Source: Bacteroides uniformis (lineage in GTDB: Bacteria; Bacteroidota; Bacteroidia; Bacteroidales; Bacteroidaceae). Taken from it: DNA of 64,000 nt. The DNA lies in the NCBI RefSeq assembly GCF_025147485.1, contig NZ_CP102263.1:1501501-1565500 (forward strand), read 5' to 3'. Both the position numbers and the translations under genes were made by a program. The first letter of the stretch is position 1. Each line of letters opens with the position of its first letter. This document shows positions 17,773 to 24,975 of this stretch, piece by piece. Below the pieces are notes generated by a model. It was not told the DNA's origin, ran no database searches, and saw only the letters and a program-made list of their open reading frames with translations.

Positions 17773-18747
17773 ATGATGAACGATACCCTTTCTCCCTTAG
17801 TCTCTATTATAATTTGTGTCTATAATGGTGAGAAATATTTAGAGAGATGCCTTCAAAGTGCTATGTCCCAATCCTACAAGAATATAGAGATCATCGTGGT
17901 CAATGATGGAAGTATGGATAATACTCCGGTCATTATAGAAAATTATGTAAAGTTGGATTGTCGTATTATTGTTATAAGCAAACAGAATGGAGGAATATCC
18001 GAAGCGAGAAGAATAGGTGTGAATCGGGCACGGGGGAAATATATACAGTATTTGGATTGTGATGATGTTTTGATGAGCAATGCGATAGGATGTTTGGTGA
18101 ACCGTGCTGAGGAGACTCAAGCCGATGTTGTTGTTGCTCCTTTCTTTTTTTGTGAAGATGGCGGAAGAAAGGAATCGGACAGCATGGAGTTTGAACAAAT
18201 GTCCGGGATTGAATATTTAAAATGTATCCTCTGTTCAAGGGCATATTGGGCTATGTGGACCAAGTTTCATTTACGTTCTTTATATGATGAGGGGATTGAA
18301 AGGCTCGGCATCTCGTTTGGAGAAGATGTTGCTTTGTCTACGCAGATTTTAGTTCGTTCGGGAAAAGTTGTTTCTATAAATACTCCGATTCTTGATTATT
18401 ATGTTTATTCCTCTTCGGTATCTCACGATTTGGGAGAGAGAGCATATCTTGATTTCAATGTTTATGTGCGCTGGTTTGATGACTATATAGAACGGAACGG
18501 ATTGCATGAGGAATTTGCAAGAGAATTAGCTTTGTTCCATATAAAGAATACTCAAGCGCGGCTCCATTGGAAAAAGGTAAAGGATGTTAATAAAGAAATG
18601 AATCGGTTGATGATAGGGCTTGGGGATTATCCGGAATTTTGGAAATTACTGTCACGCCGTGAGAAGAAGATAGTTACTACTTATAGGTTATCATCGTTGT
18701 TGGGATATTGGAGACTGTATTATTATAATTGGAAAAATAAATTATAG
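17773..18747 (+). CDS. Glycosyltransferase family 2
   Basis: A 324-residue GT-A transferase with LVSIIICVYNGEKYLERCLQS, VVNDGSMDNTPVI and YIQYLDCDDVLMSNAI in the first 105 residues. The C-terminal half has aromatic-rich helices (DFNVYVRWFDDYIE) usual for capsule and LPS GT2 enzymes. The gene is AT-rich. It ends 4 bases before the GT11 gene. Confidence 0.87.
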   Translation: MMNDTLSPLVSIIICVYNGEKYLERCLQSAMSQSYKNIEIIVVNDGSMDNTPVIIENYVKLDCRIIVISKQNGGISEARRIGVNRARGKYIQYLDCDDVLMSNAIGCLVNRAEETQADVVVAPFFFCEDGGRKESDSMEFEQMSGIEYLKCILCSRAYWAMWTKFHLRSLYDEGIERLGISFGEDVALSTQILVRSGKVVSINTPILDYYVYSSSVSHDLGERAYLDFNVYVRWFDDYIERNGLHEEFARELALFHIKNTQARLHWKKVKDVNKEMNRLMIGLGDYPEFWKLLSRREKKIVTTYRLSSLLGYWRLYYYNWKNKL

Positions 18748-18751
18748 AGAA

Positions 18752-19663
18752 ATGAAAATCATAGAAAGGTGGAAGAAAAGCCTGTATAGAAAGGCTGTAA
18801 AACATAGACTGATAGCCCCTCAAGTGATAGTACTTATGGATGGCGGAGTTTGTTCTCAGATGCACCAATATCTGCTGGGTAGAATTTTTGAAAATGGAGG
18901 ACATAAAGTGCTCTATGATTTGTCTTTCTATGAAGAGTGGGGAACAGATATGGATTACCAGTTTGTACGTAACTTCGATTTGTTGAAGGCTTTTCCTTAC
19001 TTAAAAGTGAAGTCCGCTTCTAAACTGGCTTTGTCTGTCTATAAGAAGAAATATTTTAATTTGGGTAATAATACTTATGGTAGGCAGGATGACTTCTCTT
19101 TTCTACAAAAGAAGCCTCCGGTCTATTTAGGTGGTTATTATCATGTTCCGGCTGATATTTGGCTTCCGGTATTCCGGTCGCTTTTTAGAGTAATGCCCGA
19201 GGTGCTGGTTGCACAGAATAAATTGCTGTATTCAGAGATTGATTCACGTCCTTGTTCCGTAGCTGTTCACGTAAGGCGTGGGGACTTGAAAGTAGAAATT
19301 CCGGCTTACGGCAAACCTGCTTCATTGGAGTATTTCAAGTCGGCAGTGACTTATATGCAGGATAGGGATATGTCTTCTTTCTTCTATTTCTTTTCAGATG
19401 AGCCGGATTGGGTGAGGGATGAACTTATTCCGCAACTTTATCTTACGGAAGGTAATTGTAAGATTGTTGATATAAACGGTTCTGATAAGGGGTATATGGA
19501 CTTGTTTCTGATAGCTCGTTGCAAGCATCAGATTACCAGTAAAGGGACTTTAGGTAAATATGGTGCTCTTTTAGGAGATAATTCAGAGAAAATGGTGGTG
19601 CTTTGTAATGATGAAGTGGAATATCCATGGAAAGAATTACTTCAAAATGCCATATTTTTATAG
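18752..19663 (+). CDS. GT11 alpha-1,2-fucosyltransferase-like glycosyltransferase
   Basis: A 303-residue member of GT11. The key motif VAVHVRRGDLK is the HxRRxDY-like GDP-fucose binding element; the N-terminal MDGGVCSQMHQYLLGR matches the G-G-xxxQM-Q-Y start of bacterial GT11 enzymes, and SKGTLGKYGALLG matches the third conserved block. It is last in the nine-gene operon, so a terminal fucose or related 6-deoxy-hexose on the surface glycan is plausible. Donor is inferred; no GDP-fucose synthesis genes are in the window. A strong hairpin terminator follows at 19751. Confidence 0.85.
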   Translation: MKIIERWKKSLYRKAVKHRLIAPQVIVLMDGGVCSQMHQYLLGRIFENGGHKVLYDLSFYEEWGTDMDYQFVRNFDLLKAFPYLKVKSASKLALSVYKKKYFNLGNNTYGRQDDFSFLQKKPPVYLGGYYHVPADIWLPVFRSLFRVMPEVLVAQNKLLYSEIDSRPCSVAVHVRRGDLKVEIPAYGKPASLEYFKSAVTYMQDRDMSSFFYFFSDEPDWVRDELIPQLYLTEGNCKIVDINGSDKGYMDLFLIARCKHQITSKGTLGKYGALLGDNSEKMVVLCNDEVEYPWKELLQNAIFL

Positions 19664-19750
19664 ATTCGGCTCAGTGGTTGTCTCTGTTTTCGTAAGTAGT
19701 GATTTTATTTCTATGTTGAACAGTTTGTTTCTTGTATATCGGCAATAAAA

Positions 19751-19785
19751 AGTGTGGAGAGGGTTTTCGTGCCCTTTTCCACACT
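19751..19785. terminator. Bidirectional hairpin terminator
   Basis: AGTGTGGAGAGGG pairs with CCCTTTTCCACACT across a short TTTTCGTG loop, giving about 12 paired bases with one bulge. It lies between the convergent GT11 and outer-membrane-protein genes, ending both the glycan operon and the gene coming from the right. The flanks are T/A-rich rather than a perfect T run. Confidence 0.75.
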
Positions 19786-19793
19786 ATTAAATC

Positions 19794-20417
19794 TTAGAAG
19801 AAATACCCCACGGAGAGCATCAAGTTGCGGTTTTTGTTTCCGCTATCTTCTATATTGTCCAGTAATCCCCAGTCATATCCGATAGAGACTTGATATTTTT
19901 GAAAGAATTCGACTCCTGCTTTGAGTCCGAGACCAAAGTCGAAACGTTTCATGGCATTGCTTCCGAATACTTTGGCAGAATCATGAATGCTTGTCAATCC
20001 TTCCACTTCATCAATCAAATATCCCGTTGCCTTCATTTTACCGAAGAGACCGACTGCAAAGTAAGGACCGAAATTGCCAAAGATGGCAAAATTGTCATTG
20101 ATGGCATATTTGTAGCCCATGTGTATAGGTATTTCTAAATAGTAGGGATTGAATTTCAGAGATGCATCATTCCCATTTATTTGTGTACCTTTTAAGGACA
20201 GCAGTGCAGCCATGTCGAGATAAACACCTTGGGCTATCTGGGGCAAGTCTTTCTCGGCCTTGATGCCGACATGGAAACCTACCTTGCTGTCAAAACCATC
20301 GGTGGAGAACTTGCTGGAATTCATACCTGCCATCGCTCCCCATTTGAGTCCTTCTTGCGCGTGGATGCCCATAACGCCGGTCATCAGTAATGCGAATAAA
20401 ACTAAAATCTTTTTCAT
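19794..20417 (-). CDS. Outer membrane beta-barrel (porin-family) protein
   Basis: A 207-residue protein with a clear signal peptide (ILVLFALLMTGVMGIHA, cleavage before QEG). The body alternates polar and hydrophobic residues with repeated aromatic girdle positions and ends in a beta-strand closing in phenylalanine (LSVGYFF), the classic C terminus of small 8-stranded barrels. Features such as GAMAGMNSSKF and LGLKAGVEFF fit the OMP_b-brl family. It is adjacent to the MACPF gene on the same strand but 127 bases away. Whether it relates to the toxin (as receptor or resistance variant) or is independent is open. Confidence 0.8.
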   Translation of the reverse strand: MKKILVLFALLMTGVMGIHAQEGLKWGAMAGMNSSKFSTDGFDSKVGFHVGIKAEKDLPQIAQGVYLDMAALLSLKGTQINGNDASLKFNPYYLEIPIHMGYKYAINDNFAIFGNFGPYFAVGLFGKMKATGYLIDEVEGLTSIHDSAKVFGSNAMKRFDFGLGLKAGVEFFQKYQVSIGYDWGLLDNIEDSGNKNRNLMLSVGYFF

Positions 20418-20544
20418 GTTGTTTTAATTTATATTGATATAAACATAATATATAGACCTGACATACTTCAATGCTTTTGAATAAATTGCATGCAGAGAGT
20501 GGGTAATATAAACTCATATACAATAATTGGGTATTAAGTTATCT

Positions 20545-22515
20545 CTAACACATTGGTACACCTTGTTTATTCAAATTATGTCCTGTTACATATTTCCATG
20601 AGTTACTTTTCCCTTTAATATTTTCAATAGCAACAAAAATGGCATCTAAGAAACCATTATTGTCTAAATCATAAAGACAACATGCTGCTCCTTGTCCAGT
20701 GTCACACGGTGATAAAGAGTCAGGGAAACGAGGGGTATATATAGGTTTTGCATAAGAGTTACCATACTTATCTATATCAGGTAGTATTTCATATACGAAT
20801 TTATCTTTACCAGAGGGAGCATCTAATGCCATAAATAGGATATCCAATGTACCATTATTGTCAATATCACCAACTGCAACTCCTGCTCCATCTCCATCAT
20901 GACCTAATCCTGGAACTTCATATACGGGTGATAGACTCAAATAGTTGCCATTTGATTGTAGGTCGAAAGCAATTTGATATCGAAATGAATTTTCTCCTTC
21001 TGGGGCATCATAGACCATCATTAATAAATCAGGAGTTCCATTTTTATTTATGTCACATATATCAATACCTGCTCCATCGTAAAAAAATCCGAGTTCATCT
21101 AATGTATTTAGCGAAGATAATGAGTTATAGTGGCCATCAGGTTTGAGGTCATAAGCTACGTAATACCATCGGTAGGCACGACCTGCTGTAGTGGGCTTGT
21201 CTGTGCATAAAAGAACCATATCTAATATTCCATTATTATTCAAATCACAGAGGGCGATATCACCTCCAGAATTTTCCCAACCCTCAGCAGAAATTGAAAG
21301 AATAGATGATTCTTTTGAATAGTATCCATTTTCATCAATATCATATAAGACTTTATACCAAAAATTATTCTTTCCTTTAGGATTATCTATTCCCATCAAT
21401 ATCATATCAGGCCTTCCATTTTTATCAATATCACCGATAGCAACTCCTGCCCCTTGATTAATATGTCCTAGTCCGCTGACTTGACGTGTACCAGTAGTTG
21501 ATGGATATAGGCTTATAGAATATACTTCTTTACTCTTTATGTAGTTGTCTATATATGCTTTGAGAGTTTGCTTTTTTGTGGGGTCTGTAACTAATTCATA
21601 AATGGGGATAAATGATTGTGAATTATTGTCGACATCAATAAATTTCGGTGTGGAAGATTTTACTGATGCCATCCATTTACCTATATCTATTGATGGTGAA
21701 TTTTCTGGATTTAAAGAACCTTGCACTCCTACGGCGGGGTCACCTCCTATTGTGAAATAATATAAGGACTGCTCTTTATTAGTTATAGCTAAAGATTCAT
21801 CATATTGGAATTTTCCATCCATCTTGAAAAGGCTAAAGAGTGAAGCGCCTAACCCAGCGTTTATACTTTCTTTTTTTGATGATGAGGTTGATTTAGCCAT
21901 ATAATACACTTCGAATTTTGCTCCTAAATATATATCCTTTAACACATGAGTTCCATACTCTTCAACAATTTGTTCTGGTGTATATGTAGAGAGTCTTTCA
22001 ATAAACTGTTTTGTGAGACATGTCTTTAAAACATTAATGTCAGCTTCTGAAATTCGATATCTGCTATCTATATATTGCTGAGTACAGTATGCAAAAGAGT
22101 AGTCAGAATTATAATGAGAATTACCTCCGAATGCTATATTTAAAGAGGCGCCACCTATGACTTTTAGGATGCCGGGGGTGCTCATTTGTAATGAAGATGA
22201 CATGTTGGTGGTAAAATCAATGACATCTTTCCCTGAAGAGTAACGGAACCGAGATTCTTCTAGTTTGTAGGGGGTAATCAGTCCTTTTTCTAATAGTTTA
22301 TTAGTATCAAATACTATTGCACGACTGGACTTAGTATCTAAATATGGCCCAGTTATATCATAGCCGTACCCTAAAATATCATATACACCATCTCCTGCAG
22401 ATCGGGTATTTACACTTTGTGGAAATGACGGGGAATTACGTTCGATGATATCTTCATCGGCACAACCGGATAATATAAGCATTACCCAACTCATAAATAG
22501 GAATAACTTTTTCAT
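20545..22515 (-). CDS. MACPF-domain lipoprotein with five FG-GAP-like repeats
   Basis: A 656-residue secreted lipoprotein: signal peptide with lipobox LSGC (Cys18), then a MACPF pore-forming domain over about residues 40-335. The diagnostic signature is YGTHVLKDIYLGA at 187-199, with helix-forming stretches on both sides and IGGDPAVG at 256. After it come five repeats of about 62 residues (348-656), each with a calcium-binding-like D-x-D/N-x-N-G motif at 362, 424, 488, 550 and 616. MACPF lipoproteins of Bacteroides include secreted antibacterial toxins (BSAPs) that kill related strains through surface LPS or OMP targets; those I recall lack such a repeat tail. It follows a DUF3244 gene in one operon and lies beside an LPS glycan operon. 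An adhesin or host-directed role is the alternative. Confidence 0.88.
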   Translation of the reverse strand: MKKLFLFMSWVMLILSGCADEDIIERNSPSFPQSVNTRSAGDGVYDILGYGYDITGPYLDTKSSRAIVFDTNKLLEKGLITPYKLEESRFRYSSGKDVIDFTTNMSSSLQMSTPGILKVIGGASLNIAFGGNSHYNSDYSFAYCTQQYIDSRYRISEADINVLKTCLTKQFIERLSTYTPEQIVEEYGTHVLKDIYLGAKFEVYYMAKSTSSSKKESINAGLGASLFSLFKMDGKFQYDESLAITNKEQSLYYFTIGGDPAVGVQGSLNPENSPSIDIGKWMASVKSSTPKFIDVDNNSQSFIPIYELVTDPTKKQTLKAYIDNYIKSKEVYSISLYPSTTGTRQVSGLGHINQGAGVAIGDIDKNGRPDMILMGIDNPKGKNNFWYKVLYDIDENGYYSKESSILSISAEGWENSGGDIALCDLNNNGILDMVLLCTDKPTTAGRAYRWYYVAYDLKPDGHYNSLSSLNTLDELGFFYDGAGIDICDINKNGTPDLLMMVYDAPEGENSFRYQIAFDLQSNGNYLSLSPVYEVPGLGHDGDGAGVAVGDIDNNGTLDILFMALDAPSGKDKFVYEILPDIDKYGNSYAKPIYTPRFPDSLSPCDTGQGAACCLYDLDNNGFLDAIFVAIENIKGKSNSWKYVTGHNLNKQGVPMC

Positions 22516-22559
22516 GGCTCTCTATCTTTTTAAATAATGTATTGTTTGTTGTATGATTG

Positions 22560-22958
22560 TTATAATGAGAAATAACCATATAAAAGAACTTCATCAGACT
22601 CTATTTTAATCAAATAGTTACCACTACTGTATCCTTCATCCAAAGTGATGTCAATGTTTGTGGGTTCATTGTATGCTTCTGAATGAATGAGTTTACTAGT
22701 TGATTCATTGATGAGGGTTATGGTGACGTTAGGTAATACCTCGTTGAAGTCGACACATACTGTGTTATTATATAAGTAGGCGTTGGCGGTTTGAATGATA
22801 CTACGAGATATAGGGGTATCTCCTTTACTAATCGGATCTTTTCTTTTTGCTTGGGTTAGGGCAATTTCTGTAAAAGGATTGTTCTCTTTTTGTGCGTATG
22901 TCACAATATTGCTTAAAAAGAATGTCGCAATTAAGATAGACAATAGTTTTTTCATCAT
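22560..22958 (-). CDS. DUF3244-like secreted protein
   Basis: A 132-residue protein with a signal peptide (LLSILIATFFLSNIVTYAQ) and a single small beta-sandwich-like domain whose C terminus reads NYLIKIESDEVLLYGYFSL, a pattern of the Bacteroides DUF3244 family. Family function is unknown. Two ATG codons in tandem (22958 and 22955) could both serve as start. It is 44 bases upstream of the MACPF gene on the same strand, so the two are probably co-transcribed. It could be a periplasmic partner or a self-protection factor for the MACPF protein; that is inference from position only. Confidence 0.7.
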   Translation of the reverse strand: MMKKLLSILIATFFLSNIVTYAQKENNPFTEIALTQAKRKDPISKGDTPISRSIIQTANAYLYNNTVCVDFNEVLPNVTITLINESTSKLIHSEAYNEPTNIDITLDEGYSSGNYLIKIESDEVLLYGYFSL

Positions 22959-22985
22959 TATACACTTTTTTGATTATTGATGCCG

Positions 22986-22993
22986 CAAAGGTC
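22986..22993 (-). promoter_or_regulatory. Candidate -7 element of the DUF3244-MACPF operon
   Basis: The minus strand reads GACCTTTG (then C), one mismatch from TAnnTTTG, 27 bases before the first ATG. The -33 position 19 bases further up contains no TTTG but the edge of the GTATAAT array. This is what an activator-dependent promoter would look like. Confidence 0.45.
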
Positions 22994-23013
22994 GGTTTAA
23001 TACGGCAGGATAA

Positions 23014-23066
23014 GTGTATAATATTGTATAATTTCGGTGTATAATGGCGTATAATATTGTATAATT
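23014..23066. repeat. Five-fold phased GTATAAT array
   Basis: GTATAAT occurs at 23016, 23026, 23039, 23049 and 23059, i.e. steps of 10, 13, 10 and 10 bases, so most copies face the same side of the helix. Two 18-bp near-identical blocks (GTATAATATTGTATAATT at 23016 and 23049) contain four of them. The array lies between the stop of the TPR/HTH regulator and the promoter of the DUF3244-MACPF operon. A sixth copy in opposite orientation (ATTATAC, 22957-22963) abuts the DUF3244 start codon. It is best read as operator sites, probably for the neighbouring regulator. Confidence 0.7.
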
Positions 23067-23086
23067 GTTGTACTTGCTAATGATTG

Positions 23087-24667
23087 TTATGATTGGCTAG
23101 ATGATTGGAGATTCTTTTTTAAAGCTTCCTTAAGAGATATCTCTTTGTGTGCAAAGCCCATTTTGTTTTCTAATATGCGGTCTGCCTTTTTGTAAATAGT
23201 ATCCCGTTCGCAGCTCAATATATGGCAAAAGTGGCTTATCGGGAGGTTTGTCAGGTACAGACAACATAAGTAGATTTCGTCTTCTGTCAGGTGATATTTT
23301 GATTGTAGTTCCCGGGCAATATTATTCCAACATTTGTTGGTTTCTGCAATTAGTTGTAGCCAGTCACCTTGATGCATTATTTCTGATTCTGCCTTTTCTT
23401 TATGAGAGCGGATGATTAGAGTCATCTTGTTGTATACCTCAGATTGTTCGAACAGAACAAGTCCTGCCTTATACAGCATTTCTTTTTCGGTTCGGTTATT
23501 GGGCTTTTGCTTTCTTTTCTTATAGGATAGGATGATTACAGCTACAATGAGGGTTAATGTGATTATTGATATACTTATGATAGAGTAATGGGTGTGTTTG
23601 CTGATTATGTTTTGCTTGTTGCTTGGCATCCCTTGTTCTGCGCAGACAATGGCATCGGGCTGTCTGGACTTCTGCATGCTGTCCAAATAGGCAGAGTAGT
23701 TGCGTTCCATCTCTAAGGAAGTAGCTAAGTCTCCTTGCTCTTTGGCTATGTCTGCTAGATACATGTAAGCCCCGGCTTTGGTGGCATAGTCTGTTGTGAA
23801 AAGGGATTTTTGTAGGTAGTGGCGGGCAGAATCATATTGCAATATTAGGTAATATGCGCTTCCAAGTAGTTCGAAAGCTTTGTAGCATGTTGTGCGGTCT
23901 TTCTGTACGCCAAGATTCTGTTTGGCGAATTCTATAGCTTTCTCTCCGTTTTCCATCCAGTTGTATAGTTGGCATAGTGAGGAGAACACATTTTCTTTTA
24001 ATTGTATGTTGGACTGTTTTTGGACGATAGCGAGTGCCTTCAACATCATTTTTTCGGCTTCGGGATAGAATTCCTCTCCTTTTTCCATTCGGATGAGTCC
24101 TCGTCGTGACAGAACTTCTGCTTGAAGAACAGAGTCCTTTAGCTGAATACCTATTTGTTGTGCCAATTGATAGCTGGAATCGGCTTGTGTATTTAGGTTT
24201 TGTGAATAGTATAGATAACCTATATTCAGGTAGATAAGACTTAATAGACGTCTTTCTCCTGCTTTTTCAGCCAAGGGCTTTGCTATGAGGTATTGAGTCA
24301 TAGATTCTGTTCTTCTCTGTGAATCCCGGTAGACGCAGCCGGAATAGTAATGGGCCCTTGCCCGCTTTTCTATGTCGTTTGTGCCGTTGTAGTAGGTCAG
24401 GGCCGATTGTATCAGGGAATCATTGGTTTGGATAATGTAGTTCTTATCTCTTGCTTCTGTCATTAATAGGCCATAATAAGCACTGTCAGCTTGGGTCTGC
24501 AGGCTGTTTGTCGGGAATGCTTCGAGCATAGATAGGGCAGTGTCCGGTTGCTGAACGATGAGCGAGTCAATTGCAATTAGGTACTTATTATAGTTCACTC
24601 GGGTATTGCAAGCAATGAACAGAAGTACGATTAGGACAGATAGGGTTGCGATAATAGCTTTTCTCAT
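23087..24667 (-). CDS. TPR lipoprotein/membrane regulator with C-terminal HTH
   Basis: A 526-residue protein in the Bacteroides group of TPR-containing membrane regulators. It has an N-terminal lipobox-like signal (LLFIACN), a periplasmic TPR-rich region (about residues 30-345), one transmembrane helix (SIISISIITLTLIVAVIILSY), and a cytoplasmic C-terminal part. That part ends in a helix-turn-helix-like region (LTEDEIYLCCLYLTNLPISHFCHIL...RDTIYKKADRI). It probably senses a periplasmic signal and controls nearby genes. It sits upstream of the DUF3244-MACPF operon, on the same strand, separated by the GTATAAT array. A -7 element (TACCTTTG) precedes it at 24700. Confidence 0.8.
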   Translation of the reverse strand: MRKAIIATLSVLIVLLFIACNTRVNYNKYLIAIDSLIVQQPDTALSMLEAFPTNSLQTQADSAYYGLLMTEARDKNYIIQTNDSLIQSALTYYNGTNDIEKRARAHYYSGCVYRDSQRRTESMTQYLIAKPLAEKAGERRLLSLIYLNIGYLYYSQNLNTQADSSYQLAQQIGIQLKDSVLQAEVLSRRGLIRMEKGEEFYPEAEKMMLKALAIVQKQSNIQLKENVFSSLCQLYNWMENGEKAIEFAKQNLGVQKDRTTCYKAFELLGSAYYLILQYDSARHYLQKSLFTTDYATKAGAYMYLADIAKEQGDLATSLEMERNYSAYLDSMQKSRQPDAIVCAEQGMPSNKQNIISKHTHYSIISISIITLTLIVAVIILSYKKRKQKPNNRTEKEMLYKAGLVLFEQSEVYNKMTLIIRSHKEKAESEIMHQGDWLQLIAETNKCWNNIARELQSKYHLTEDEIYLCCLYLTNLPISHFCHILSCERDTIYKKADRILENKMGFAHKEISLKEALKKNLQSSSQS

Positions 24668-24699
24668 GTGGTGAACAAAGTTCTCAGTTAAGTCGGGTG

Positions 24700-24707
24700 C
24701 AAAGGTA
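24700..24707 (-). promoter_or_regulatory. -7 element of the TPR regulator gene
   Basis: Minus strand TACCTTTG (then C) matches the Bacteroides -7 consensus, 32 bases upstream of the ATG at 24667. No TTTG is found at the usual -33 distance. Confidence 0.5.
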
Positions 24708-24938
24708 CATCTTTTTCATTATTTACTCATATAATTGCTTGGGCATATTGAAGTTTGAAGAAAATTGTGTGGAAGTTAGGAGTAAAGATGGAAAATAAAT
24801 GAGCCGGCTATTATTAAGATGACAATGTATGAGTGTACATGGTGCTGGAGAAGTATGCAAGGACACAAAAGAAAGTAGAGAATGTGGGCATTTAGGCAGA
24901 AATAACCTGAAACCCTTTTCCATTCCCTCGTTTTCTTG

Positions 24939-24946
24939 TATCTTTG
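24939..24946 (+). promoter_or_regulatory. -7 element of the ABC exporter gene
   Basis: TATCTTTG followed by C lies 29 bases before the ATG at 24976. The upstream region has only a weak TTTC at the -33 distance. The remainder of the divergent gap 24708-24938 shows no gene or strong hairpin. Confidence 0.5.
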
Positions 24947-24975
24947 CGACCTCATAATTCACTTAACTACAAGCA

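Noticed and set aside
10311..19663. Phase-variable capsule (CPS) locus
   Set aside because: There are no UpxY/UpxZ-type genes, flippase, polymerase or invertible promoter with flanking inverted repeats, so an LPS/LOS glycan operon fits better.
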